A stretch of DNA of 40,197 nt from Actinomycetes bacterium (lineage in GTDB: Bacteria > Actinomycetota > UBA4738 > HRBIN12): assembly GCA_021155985.1 (NCBI GenBank), contig JAJNBA010000009.1:1-40197 (forward strand). Direction: 5' to 3'. The notes under the pieces are model-generated. The model ran no database searches. It was not told where the DNA came from and saw only the letters and a list, made by a program, of their open reading frames with translations. Positions within the stretch are counted from its first letter, which is position 1, and each line of letters starts with the position of its first letter. Shown here in pieces: positions 26,686 through 35,816 of the stretch. The position numbers and the translations under genes were made by a program.

Positions 26686-27648
26686 ATGGGGGAGGGCGAC
26701 CGCGCGGAACCACTCGAGCGCCTGCTGAACCTCGTCGGCCTCCTCCTCGAGACGCCGCGACCCCTCACGTTCGAGCAGATCCGGCAGGTCCTGGAGCCGT
26801 ACGGACAGGCCAACCCGGACAGCGCGAAGCGGATGTTCGAGCGCGACAAGGACGTGCTCCGCGAGTACGGCGTGCCTCTCGAGCTCGTGGACGTCGACGT
26901 GTGGGGGACGGAGCAGGGGTACGTGATCCCGAAGGAGAAGTACTACCTCCCCGAGATCGAGTTCGAGCCGGGCGAGCTGGTCGCGTTGCTCGTGGCCGCG
27001 CAGAGCGGAGGCCAGGACGAAGCGGCGGAAAGCGGCGCCCGCAAGCTCCTGTACGGGGCCGACGGAGGCGTATTGGCCGGCCTGGGTGGGGGGCCGCTCG
27101 CCTCCGGGTCAGACGCGCGGAGCAACCTGGTCCACGCGGTGGCCGAGGCGACCCAGGCCCTCCGCCGGATCTCCTTCACGTACCGCACATCGCAGGGGAA
27201 GACGGCCGACCGCGACGTCGACGCCTGGGCGATGGTGTTCCGGGCCGGCCATTGGTACCTGGTCGGCCACGACCGGGAACGGGACGACGTCCGCGCCTTC
27301 CGGCTCTCTCGGATCGCGGGAGAGGTGACCGACACCGGCGAGGGATCCGCGCCGCCCACGGACTTCCGAGCCGCGGACCACGTCGATGCAGGTCCATGGG
27401 TGGCGTCGGGGGACGATCGAGCGGTGATCCTCTTCTCGCCGGACCGCGCCTGGTTCGCGGCCTCCCAGTTCCCGGGCGCGACGGACGTCGGCGTCGACGG
27501 GAACGGCCGGGTCGTGATGGAGATCCCCATGGCCGACGAAGAGGCGTTCGCCGCGATGTTGCTGGAGTACGGCCCCGACGCCATCGTCCGATCCCCGGCA
27601 TCGCTGCGGGACACCGTCATCGCCCGGCTGGAGGCGCTCCTTGTCTGA
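26686..27648 (+). CDS. pafB: WYL-domain transcriptional regulator, PafB
   Basis: N-terminal wHTH (LERLLNLVGLLLETPRPLTFEQIRQVLEPYGQANPDSAKRMFERDKDVLREYGVPLE) and WYL region (FRAGHWYLVGHDRERDDVRAFRLSRI); downstream of pafA and overlapping pafC. Confidence 0.87.
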   Translation: MGEGDRAEPLERLLNLVGLLLETPRPLTFEQIRQVLEPYGQANPDSAKRMFERDKDVLREYGVPLELVDVDVWGTEQGYVIPKEKYYLPEIEFEPGELVALLVAAQSGGQDEAAESGARKLLYGADGGVLAGLGGGPLASGSDARSNLVHAVAEATQALRRISFTYRTSQGKTADRDVDAWAMVFRAGHWYLVGHDRERDDVRAFRLSRIAGEVTDTGEGSAPPTDFRAADHVDAGPWVASGDDRAVILFSPDRAWFAASQFPGATDVGVDGNGRVVMEIPMADEEAFAAMLLEYGPDAIVRSPASLRDTVIARLEALLV

Positions 27649-28621
27649 ACGCAGACGGAGCGTTCCCAAGACGTCCGACCGACTCGGGAGGATGCTCGCG
27701 ATCGTGCCGTACCTCGTGCAGCACCCCGGCTCCGCGCTGGACGAGGTCGCGACGGCGTTCGGCGTGGCGCCCGGCCAGCTGCGGCGAGATCTCGACCTCC
27801 TGTTCATGTCGGGCCTCCCTCCCTACGGTCCGGGTGACCTAATCGATGTGGACGTGGACGAGGACGGCCACATCTGGATCTCGATGGCCGACCACTTCTC
27901 TCGACCGCTCCAGCTGACGAGGATCGAGGCGCTCGCGGTCTACCTTCGCGGGACGGAGCTCCTCGCCCTCCCGGGGATGCCGGACGCCCCCGCCCTCGCG
28001 AAGGCGCTGGAGAAGCTGCAGCGCTCCCTCGGCGCGGATGCGCTGCGGGAGGCGGAGGGACGCATCGAGATCGCGCGGCGGGGACGAGCGCCGGAGCACC
28101 TGGATCTCCTGCGAGCGGCCGCGCGCGGACACGAACGACTGTCGATCGACTACTTCGCGGCGTCGACGGGCGAGTGGAGCCATCGCGAGATCGACCCCGA
28201 GGAGGTCTTCTCGGGGATGGGGCATTGGTACGTGGCGGCGTGGGACGTGGACGCGGACGCCGAGCGTCTCTTCCGTGCGGATCGGGTCCGGAGCGCAGCG
28301 CCGACCGGCGAGACGTTCGTGCCGCGCGGCTTGCGAGGAGCGGGCCGAGACCTGTATTCGCCGACCGGGGAGGATGTGTCCGTGCGCCTGCGACTGCGAC
28401 CGGCGGCGCGCTGGATCGCCGAGTACTACGCCACGACCGAGCTCGAGGAACGGGACGACGGGGGAGTCGAGGTGACGCTTCCGGCACGACAGCTCGGTTG
28501 GGTCGCACGGCTGCTGGTTCGCGTCGGGGACGATGCCGAGGTCGTCGAGCCCGCCGAGCTCCGGCACGAGGTGCGGCGGCTCGCCCGCGAGACCCTCGTG
28601 GGCTACGGCCACAAGACCTAG
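27641..28621 (+). CDS. pafC: WYL-domain transcriptional regulator, PafC
   Basis: HTH (RLGRMLAIVPYLVQHPGSALDEVATAFGVAPGQLRRDLDLLFMSGLP); WYL-type GMGHWYVAAWDVDADAERLFRADRV. Confidence 0.87.
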   Translation: MSERRRSVPKTSDRLGRMLAIVPYLVQHPGSALDEVATAFGVAPGQLRRDLDLLFMSGLPPYGPGDLIDVDVDEDGHIWISMADHFSRPLQLTRIEALAVYLRGTELLALPGMPDAPALAKALEKLQRSLGADALREAEGRIEIARRGRAPEHLDLLRAAARGHERLSIDYFAASTGEWSHREIDPEEVFSGMGHWYVAAWDVDADAERLFRADRVRSAAPTGETFVPRGLRGAGRDLYSPTGEDVSVRLRLRPAARWIAEYYATTELEERDDGGVEVTLPARQLGWVARLLVRVGDDAEVVEPAELRHEVRRLARETLVGYGHKT

Positions 28622-28694
28622 TTAGACGAGTCTAGCCCCGACAACGCTCGCGAGCCTCAAGGCGCGTCGTCGCAGGGCCGATAGCTGTCGTGAG

Positions 28695-29072
28695 ATGACC
28701 ACCATCCGGACGACATGCCCCCGCTGCGGAGAGGTCGACATGGGCCCCGAAGCGATCTCCCTCTCGGTCCGTTCCAGCGGCCGGGAAGGAAGCTACCGCT
28801 TCACGTGCCCTCGCTGTGACGACGCCGTCGAGAAGCGGGCCGATCGCAAGATCGTGGCCCTGCTCGTGTCCGCCGGCGTGGATCTCGAACCGAGGGGGAG
28901 CTCGGAGCTGAGCGACAGCCTCTTCGATCAGGAGCCCGCGGAGGCCGTCGAGCCACTCGAACACGCGATGGACGGTCCCGCGTTCTCGATCGACGACGTG
29001 ATCGAGTTCCACTTCCTCCTCGAGGACGACCACTACCTCAAGGAGTTCCTGGCCGGCTCGGAAGAGTCGTAG
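28695..29072 (+). CDS. Zinc-ribbon-like small protein with acidic C-terminus
   Basis: 125 aa with two CPRC knuckles (TTCPRCGEV, FTCPRCDDA). Confidence 0.6.
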   Translation: MTTIRTTCPRCGEVDMGPEAISLSVRSSGREGSYRFTCPRCDDAVEKRADRKIVALLVSAGVDLEPRGSSELSDSLFDQEPAEAVEPLEHAMDGPAFSIDDVIEFHFLLEDDHYLKEFLAGSEES

Positions 29073-29127
29073 TTCCCGACTCGCCGGCACGCTTCCTCCC
29101 GCACGTTCGCCCGGTAGCATCCCTGAC

Positions 29128-29376
29128 GTGGAAGCCTGGCTCGTCGTCTGGCTCGTGGTCGGTCTCGTGACCACCGTCGCCCTGCTCGTGATGCTGGGGT
29201 TCCTCGTACGCCACGTGATCCTGCTCGGGCGGACCGCCGGGCGGATGCAGGCGGAGCTCCAGCCGATCGCCGACGAGGTGGCCGCCGCCTCGGCCCGGGC
29301 GGCCGACACGGCATCTCGCCTCTCGGAGCGCGCGTCCCCTCAGGGGGCAGCCGCCCGCCGCAGGGGCCCCCGATAG
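29128..29376 (+). CDS. Small single-TM protein
   Basis: 82 aa, N-terminal TM VEAWLVVWLVVGLVTTVALLVMLGFLV; TAGCAT -10 with 7-nt spacing to GTG (leaderless pattern). Confidence 0.5.
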   Translation: MEAWLVVWLVVGLVTTVALLVMLGFLVRHVILLGRTAGRMQAELQPIADEVAAASARAADTASRLSERASPQGAAARRRGPR

Positions 29377-29404
29377 ACTCGCTGCCGGGCACGTCCCGAG
29401 ACCG

Positions 29405-29899
29405 ATGCTCAACGTAGGACCACTCGAGCTCCTCGTCGTCCTCGCCGTAGCGCTGATCGTGGTGGGGCCGGAACGCCTGCCCGAGCTCGCCCGTTCCGTC
29501 GGCCGCGTGCTCCGCCAGTTCCGGGAGGTCCAAGACGAGGTCCGCGACATGGTGTCGTCGGGGGTCGACGACGACATGCGGCAGGCGGCGGACGAGTTCC
29601 GCAAGGCGACCGGCGGCATCACGAGGGCGACCGATGTGAAGGGCGCCGTCCGCCGGGCCGAACGGACGATCCGGGACGAGACCGCGGCGCTCCGGACGCC
29701 CCGCACATCCCCGTCGAAACCTGTCGGTCGATCCTCGTCCCGGGCTGCGGCTCCGACCGAGCCCACGGAAGCGGCCGGACCACCCGCCGACCGGCTCGTC
29801 GAGGACGGCGGGGCCACCCCCACGTCCGGCGACGCCTCCGCTGACGCCGACACCTCCGCGGGCACCCCACCCGACCTAGAGTCGACACCGGATCCATGA
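29405..29899 (+). CDS. Sec-independent translocase TatA/TatB
   Basis: MLNVGPLELLVVLAVALIVVGPERLPELARSVGRVLRQFREVQDEV: TM, hinge and amphipathic helix; next to tatC. Confidence 0.87.
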   Translation: MLNVGPLELLVVLAVALIVVGPERLPELARSVGRVLRQFREVQDEVRDMVSSGVDDDMRQAADEFRKATGGITRATDVKGAVRRAERTIRDETAALRTPRTSPSKPVGRSSSRAAAPTEPTEAAGPPADRLVEDGGATPTSGDASADADTSAGTPPDLESTPDP

Positions 29900-30678
29900 G
29901 GACGCTCCCGAGGTGGCGCCGGAAGTCACCCGAGCAGCGCGAGGGCGCGATGTCGCTCATCGACCATCTCAAGGAGCTCCGCCACCGACTCCTGATCTGC
30001 CTGTGGGCCCTGCTCGGCGGCTCGGTGGCCGGCTTCCTCCTCTACGAGCCCGCGATGCGCCTGATCCAGAGCCCGTACTGCGACTTCCTCCGCGACCACC
30101 CGGACAAGACCCCGTTCCCGCAACAGGGGTGCTCGCTGATCTTCCTCGGCGCGATCGACGGGTTCCTCATCACGGTGAAGGTGATCATCTTCCTTGCCCT
30201 CGTGGTGGCGCTTCCGGTGATCCTCTACCAGCTGTGGGCGTTCATCGTTCCGGGCTTGACGGATCGTGAACGTCGCTGGGCGATCCCGTTCGTGACCCTC
30301 TCGTTGATCCTGTTCCTGCTCGGGGGGACGGCCGCCTACCTGACCCTGCCGAAGGCGCTGCAGTTCCTGCTCGGGCTGGGAGGCGATTTCGTGAGCCCGC
30401 TGCTCACGGTCGACAAGTACATCGGGTTCGTGATCTTCACGATCCTCGCGTTCGGGCTCGGCTTCGAGTTCCCGATCCTGCTGATCTCCCTCACGGCCGC
30501 GGGCGTGCTCACGAACGAGACGATGCGTCGCTACCGGCGACAGGTGGTCCTGGGGCTCGCCATCTTCGCGGCCGTGATCACGCCGAGCCCGGACCCGATC
30601 TCGATGCTCGCGTTGTTGGTCCCCCTCTACCTGTTCTACGAGGGAGCTATCATCGTCAGCCGCCTGATGAAGCGATAG
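29896..30678 (+). CDS. tatC: Sec-independent translocase TatC
   Basis: MSLIDHLKELRHRLLICLWALLGG; multiple TMs; ATGA overlap with tatA/B. Confidence 0.94.
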   Translation: MRTLPRWRRKSPEQREGAMSLIDHLKELRHRLLICLWALLGGSVAGFLLYEPAMRLIQSPYCDFLRDHPDKTPFPQQGCSLIFLGAIDGFLITVKVIIFLALVVALPVILYQLWAFIVPGLTDRERRWAIPFVTLSLILFLLGGTAAYLTLPKALQFLLGLGGDFVSPLLTVDKYIGFVIFTILAFGLGFEFPILLISLTAAGVLTNETMRRYRRQVVLGLAIFAAVITPSPDPISMLALLVPLYLFYEGAIIVSRLMKR

Positions 30679-30688
30679 GGACGAGACG

Positions 30689-31414
30689 ATGGCGATCAAG
30701 GGCAAGGGACGGACGAAGACGAGGCAACCGGTGCACGCGCCTCGGCGCGGGCCCGTCCCCGTCCCGGTGCCGTTCCTGCGGCGGCGAGGGGTCCAGGCCC
30801 TGGCCGCGTTCCTGGCCGGCCTGCTGGTCTTCTGGGGAGGCGTCTGGCTCACGAACGGGCTCCGCGCCCAGGACCGGACCACACGCGCCGAGGAGCAAGA
30901 CCTCCTCCGCCGGCGCGCCGGCGCCTCCTGGAAGTCGTTGATCGAGACCGAGGTGGGGACGATCGGAACCGTGCAGGAAGGCTCGCCTCCCGTCGTGCTC
31001 CCGGAGGTGCGGACGACCCTCACCGAGCTGGGGGAGCGCACCCCCGCGGATGCCGTCGGAGCGCTCCAGGACGCGGCGGCCGGCGCGAAGGAGGTCTCGG
31101 ATGCGATCGAGTCCTACGACCTCTCGAGCTCGCTCACGGGCAAGGGCTTCGACAAGGGTCAGGTGCTCCGATTCCTCTCGGCGAGGGACGAGCTGCGCTC
31201 GTCCCTCACGTTGATCCGCGAGGCCGCCCTCCTCGGCGTGGCCGCCGCGCGTCTCGACGTCGCCGACCGGCCCGGCGTGCTCGGCCGCGCGCGATCGTTG
31301 CTCGCCGAGGCCGACGCCGCGATGACCCGCTTCCAGACCCACCAGGTCGAGGCGCTCAGCGCCGCCGGGATCAACCCCCAGCAGCCGGTGCTCCCGGGTC
31401 TGCCGGGCACGTAG
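30689..31414 (+). CDS. Single-TM protein, unknown function
   Basis: 241 aa; TM ALAAFLAGLLVFWGGVWLTNGL, then a soluble predicted-helical domain. Confidence 0.6.
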   Translation: MAIKGKGRTKTRQPVHAPRRGPVPVPVPFLRRRGVQALAAFLAGLLVFWGGVWLTNGLRAQDRTTRAEEQDLLRRRAGASWKSLIETEVGTIGTVQEGSPPVVLPEVRTTLTELGERTPADAVGALQDAAAGAKEVSDAIESYDLSSSLTGKGFDKGQVLRFLSARDELRSSLTLIREAALLGVAAARLDVADRPGVLGRARSLLAEADAAMTRFQTHQVEALSAAGINPQQPVLPGLPGT

Positions 31415-31420
31415 GAGCGC

Positions 31421-32335
31421 ATGGCCGGCGCACCGGATCTCGTGGTGGTCGCGAACCCCGCGGCCGGCCACGGGAAAGCGGGGAAGCTGATCGGCTCGGT
31501 CACCACGGCGTTGCGTCGGCTCGGGGTCGCGCACGAGATCCGCGTTTCCGAGTCGGGCCCGGACGTGGAGCGGCTCGCTCGGGCCGCCTCGGAGGACGGG
31601 GCGAGGATCGTGGCGGCGCTCGGAGGCGACGGGACGGCCTCGCTCGCCGCGAACGGGATCCTCGGGACGGGAACGGCCCTGGCGGCCCTCCCGGCCGGCA
31701 CCGGCGATGACTTCGCGAAGGCGATCGGCGCGGGGAAGCTCCGGACCGCGATCGGACTGCTCGCCGACCCTAAGACCGCGGACCTCGACGTGATCGAGGT
31801 CACCGCCGGCGTCGTCACGAGGAGCTTCCTCAACATCGCCGGCGCCGGATTCGATTCCGAAGTGAACGAGACCGCGAACGGGATGACGATCAAGCTGGGT
31901 GCGACGGGCACGTACGTCGCCGCGCTGGTCAGAACGCTCTCCAGGTTCTCCCCGGCCGCGTTCGTCGTGACGGTCGACGACGAGCGGATGGAGGGCAACG
32001 CGATGCTCGTCGAGGTCGGGAGCGGCCGCTGGACCGGTGGGGGCATGCGGGTGCTTCCGGACGCCGTCATGAACGACGGACTGCTGGACGTCTGCATCGT
32101 GCGGGCCCTCTCCAAGGCCGCGTTCCTGCGGGCGTTCCCCCGGGTCTTCATCGGGTCGCACACCACGCACCCCAAGGTCACGATGCGCACCGGGACGAAG
32201 GTCGAGGTGGAAGCGAACCGGCGTGTGCTCGTCTACGCGGACGGGGAACCGATCGGACCGTTGCCCGCGATCTTCGAGATCCGGCCCGCCGCGCTCGCCG
32301 TGGTGGTCGGTCCGGACGCCAAGGCCGTACGGTGA
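31421..32335 (+). CDS. Diacylglycerol kinase-catalytic-domain (YegS/DgkB-like) lipid kinase
   Basis: VVVANPAAGHGKAGK, AALGGDGTASLAANG, LPAGTGDDFAKAIG are canonical DAGK motifs. Confidence 0.85.
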   Translation: MAGAPDLVVVANPAAGHGKAGKLIGSVTTALRRLGVAHEIRVSESGPDVERLARAASEDGARIVAALGGDGTASLAANGILGTGTALAALPAGTGDDFAKAIGAGKLRTAIGLLADPKTADLDVIEVTAGVVTRSFLNIAGAGFDSEVNETANGMTIKLGATGTYVAALVRTLSRFSPAAFVVTVDDERMEGNAMLVEVGSGRWTGGGMRVLPDAVMNDGLLDVCIVRALSKAAFLRAFPRVFIGSHTTHPKVTMRTGTKVEVEANRRVLVYADGEPIGPLPAIFEIRPAALAVVVGPDAKAVR

Positions 32336-32339
32336 CGTC

Positions 32340-33071
32340 ATGACGACGGGCCTCCTGCTGATCCATGCCTTCCCTCTCGACGCCCGGCTGTGGGAGCCGC
32401 AGCTCGGCTCGCTGGGCGCTCGGCTCCCGCTGGTCGCCCCGCACCTCCCGGGCTTCGGTGCGACCGAAGGCCCGGACGTCCTCACGATGGCCGCCGCGGG
32501 GGACCGGTGCCTCGGCGCGATGGACGAGGCCGGCGTCGACACCGCGGTCGTGTGTGGCCTGTCGATGGGCGGGTACGTGGCGTTCGAGCTGTGGAGGGCT
32601 GCGCGGCCGCGCGTCGCCGCTCTGGTCCTCGCGAACACGAAGGCCGAGGCCGACCAGCCGGAGGCGGCCACGAAGCGCCGCGAGCTGGCCGAGCGCCTGC
32701 GGACCGAGGGCCACGGGTTCCTGGTCGACGAGCCTCCGCCGCTGCTCCGGGAGGATGCTCCAGCGGAGCTCCGCGAACGCGTGCGGGGATGGATCGCGGA
32801 GCAGACCCCGAACGCGATCGCGGCGGCCTCGCTCGGGATGGCCGAGCGGCCGGACTCGGTGCAGGACCTCGCGACGATCGACGTGCCCACGCTGGTGATC
32901 ACCGGCTCGGAAGACCGCCTGATCCCCCCCGACGTCACGGCGGGCATCGCCGACGGCGTCGTCGGGGCGGAGCTGCTCCGGATCGAGGGCGCCGGCCACC
33001 TGTCCAACGTCGAGGCGCCGGAGGCCTTCGACACCGCGCTCGCCGGCGTACTGACGGGGCTCGGTCTCTAG
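32340..33071 (+). CDS. Alpha/beta hydrolase
   Basis: LLLIHAFPLDARLWEPQL; nucleophile elbow GLSMGG; TLVITGSEDRLIPP; GAGHLSNVEAPEAF. Confidence 0.87.
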   Translation: MTTGLLLIHAFPLDARLWEPQLGSLGARLPLVAPHLPGFGATEGPDVLTMAAAGDRCLGAMDEAGVDTAVVCGLSMGGYVAFELWRAARPRVAALVLANTKAEADQPEAATKRRELAERLRTEGHGFLVDEPPPLLREDAPAELRERVRGWIAEQTPNAIAAASLGMAERPDSVQDLATIDVPTLVITGSEDRLIPPDVTAGIADGVVGAELLRIEGAGHLSNVEAPEAFDTALAGVLTGLGL

Positions 33072-33131
33072 CCCACGTCTCGCGGGCGCCCAACCGGGAC
33101 AGCGGAATACCGCCCGTAGACTGGCCCCACC

Positions 33132-35789
33132 GTGACCACGCCCGAGGACTTCGCGCGGCAGTTCCCCTTCGCGCTCGACGCGTTCCAACACGAGGCGATC
33201 GATGCCGTTCATCGCGGGATGTCGACCCTCGTGGCCGCGCCGACCGGCTCGGGGAAGACCGTCGTCGCGGAGTTCGCCATCGAACGCGCGCTCGACCGCG
33301 GCGCCAAGGCCTTCTACACGACCCCGCTGAAGGCCCTGTCGAACCAGAAGTTCGGCGACCTCGTCGCCAAGCACGGCGCGGGGACGGTCGGTCTCCTCAC
33401 CGGCGACAACGCGATCAACCCGGAGGCGGCCGTGGTCGTCATGACCACCGAGGTCCTCCGCAACATGTTGTACGAGCGGTCGTCCACCCTCACGGGCTTG
33501 CACGCCGTCGTGATGGACGAGGTGCACTACCTGCAGGACCCCTACCGTGGCGCCGTGTGGGAGGAGGTGCTGATCCACCTCCCACCGTCCGTGAGCGTGA
33601 TCGCGCTCTCCGCGACGATCTCGAACGCGGAGGAGTTCGGTGAGTGGATCACGACCCTCCGAGGCGACACCCGCGTGGTGATCGAGGAGCGCCGGCCGGT
33701 GCCGCTCGAGCATCACTACCTCGTGGGACCCCGGCTGCATCCGATGCACATCGAGCAGGACGGGATCCTGATGCCGAACCCCTACGTCGTCTCCCTGGAC
33801 CAGCACGAGCTGAAGACGAAGACGTACTTCCGGCGCGGGTCGGGGCTGCCGCAGTACCAGCGGATCTCCCGACCCCGGGAGGGCTACCGCCGCGTCTACG
33901 TCCCCCGCCGCGAGGAAGTGGTCGACGTGCTCGCGCAGGAAGGGATGCTCCCGGCGATCTACTTCGTGTTCAGCCGGTCCGGTTGCGAGAAGAGCGTGGC
34001 CTGGCTCCGGGACGCGGGGGTCCGCCTCACGACCCGGGAGGAGGCCGCCACGATCCGGGATCGGGCCGAGGCCCGGGCCGCGTGGGTGGACGACGACGAC
34101 CTCACGAGCCTCGGATTCGCGGAGTTCCTCGAGTCCCTGACGACCGGCGTCGCCGCCCATCACGCCGGCATGCTCCCGATGTTCAAAGAGACGGTCGAGG
34201 AGCTGTTCCAGGAAGGGCTCGTGAAGGTGGTCTTCGCGACCGAGACCCTTTCGCTGGGGATCAACATGCCCGCCAAGAGCGTCGTGATCGAGGACCTCTG
34301 GAAGTTCCAGGGCGAACGCCACGAGCTGGTCACGCCCGGTGAGTACACGCAGCTCACGGGACGTGCGGGCCGGCGGGGGATCGACGCGCTCGGGCACGCG
34401 GTCGTCGTCTACCAGCGCCAGGTGCCGTTCGAACGGGTCGCGGGGCTCGCGGCCACGCGGACCTACGACCTCGCATCGTCGTTCCGACCCTCGTACAACA
34501 TGGCGGTGAACCTCGTCCGCAACTACACCCCCGAGCAGGCGCATCACCTGCTGAACTCCTCGTTCGCGCAGTTCCTCGCCGACCGAGGCGTGGTGGTGCT
34601 CGAGCGATCCCGGCAGCAGGACATCGCGACGCTCGAGGGCTACCGGAAGAATATGACCTGCGATCTCGGTGATTTCGAGGAGTACTGGGGCTACCTCGAG
34701 AAGGCGCGACGACTGCGTGACGAGGACCGGCGTGCACGTGATCAGGGACACCGTGACGATGTCCGGTCCGGCATCACGGAGCTCCGACCCGGCGATGTCG
34801 TGTGGGTGCCGCGCGCCCGGCGACGCGGTCTCGCGGTGGTCGTGTCCTCGCGAGACGGGAAACCGACCGTCCTCGCCCAGGACCGCAACTTCTTCCGGTT
34901 GACGCCGCGGGATCTCGAGGACCCGCCGCAGATCCTGACGAAGATCCCGTTGCCCCGGTCCGGGAGCGTCCGCAACCCGCGGTTCCGCCGCGACGTCGCG
35001 GCTCGCCTCGTCGCGCTCGACGTGAAGACCGGAGGAGGCAAGCGACGCGCCCGGACGAACCCCAAGGTCGAACGCGAGGCAGCCCGGCTGGAGGAGCTCG
35101 CTGCAGCGCATCCATGTCGGCGATGCCCGGAGCGCGGGAAGCACGAGCGCTGGGCGGGCCGGGCGACGGAGCTCCAGCGACGGCTCGGCGGGGTCGAGCG
35201 CCGGATCAGGGTCCGCACCGAGACGCTCGCACGACAGTTCGATCGGGTTCTGTCGGTCCTGCGGGCGCTCGGCTACGTGGACGACTGGCAACTCACCGTG
35301 AAGGGTCAGACGCTCACCCGCATCTACGGCGAGGGCGACCTGCTGGTGGGGGAGGCGCTCGCGTCGGGCCTCTTGGACGACCTCGGGCCCTCCGAGGTCG
35401 TCGCCCTTTTGTCGGCGGTGATCTACGAGGGGAGGGAGCGGATCCCTCTCTCGGGCGAGATGCCGACGGCGGAGACGAAGGAGCGCTACGAGCGGCTCCA
35501 GCGATTGTGGCGGAAGGTCCGGCGCACCGAGGACGAGCACCAGGTGCAGCTCTGCCGCGAGCTCGAGGCGGGGTTCGCCAGGCCGATCCACCGATGGGCC
35601 GAGGGCGAGGCCCTCGACGACATCCTCGCGGAGACGGACATGGCTCCCGGGGACTTCATCCGGAACTGCAAGCAGCTCGTCGATCTGCTCCGGCAGATCG
35701 AGGACGTCGCCGCGCCCGGCACGGCGGCCCAGGTTCGGGCCGGGCGTGCCGCGATCCTCCGTGGCGTCGTCGCCTACACGGGTGTGTAG
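33132..35789 (+). CDS. helY: Ski2/Mtr4-like DExH RNA helicase, HelY family
   Basis: APTGSGKTVVAEFA, DEVHYLQD, SATISNAEEF, TETLSLGINMPAKSV, QLTGRAGRRGID, plus a C-terminal rRNA-processing-arch-like region. Confidence 0.9.
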   Translation: MTTPEDFARQFPFALDAFQHEAIDAVHRGMSTLVAAPTGSGKTVVAEFAIERALDRGAKAFYTTPLKALSNQKFGDLVAKHGAGTVGLLTGDNAINPEAAVVVMTTEVLRNMLYERSSTLTGLHAVVMDEVHYLQDPYRGAVWEEVLIHLPPSVSVIALSATISNAEEFGEWITTLRGDTRVVIEERRPVPLEHHYLVGPRLHPMHIEQDGILMPNPYVVSLDQHELKTKTYFRRGSGLPQYQRISRPREGYRRVYVPRREEVVDVLAQEGMLPAIYFVFSRSGCEKSVAWLRDAGVRLTTREEAATIRDRAEARAAWVDDDDLTSLGFAEFLESLTTGVAAHHAGMLPMFKETVEELFQEGLVKVVFATETLSLGINMPAKSVVIEDLWKFQGERHELVTPGEYTQLTGRAGRRGIDALGHAVVVYQRQVPFERVAGLAATRTYDLASSFRPSYNMAVNLVRNYTPEQAHHLLNSSFAQFLADRGVVVLERSRQQDIATLEGYRKNMTCDLGDFEEYWGYLEKARRLRDEDRRARDQGHRDDVRSGITELRPGDVVWVPRARRRGLAVVVSSRDGKPTVLAQDRNFFRLTPRDLEDPPQILTKIPLPRSGSVRNPRFRRDVAARLVALDVKTGGGKRRARTNPKVEREAARLEELAAAHPCRRCPERGKHERWAGRATELQRRLGGVERRIRVRTETLARQFDRVLSVLRALGYVDDWQLTVKGQTLTRIYGEGDLLVGEALASGLLDDLGPSEVVALLSAVIYEGRERIPLSGEMPTAETKERYERLQRLWRKVRRTEDEHQVQLCRELEAGFARPIHRWAEGEALDDILAETDMAPGDFIRNCKQLVDLLRQIEDVAAPGTAAQVRAGRAAILRGVVAYTGV

Positions 35790-35790
35790 C

Positions 35791-35796
35791 TACGCT
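35791..35796 (+). promoter_or_regulatory. Predicted -10 (TACGCT) upstream of the second lipid-kinase gene
   Basis: TACGCT-tcgacc-ATG 35803 (5-codon uORF start at the expected TSS). Confidence 0.4.
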
Positions 35797-35816
35797 TCGA
35801 CCATGGGACCTCGGCC

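Noticed and set aside
30656-33034. 792-aa minus-strand ORF
   Set aside because: Low-complexity Arg/Ser/Pro shadow of tatC-end, lipid kinase and hydrolase genes.
32178-35591. 1137-aa minus-strand ORF opposite helY
   Set aside because: Composition is typical of a high-GC shadow frame (Arg/Asp/Leu/His-rich, no motifs); the plus strand carries clear helicase motifs throughout.
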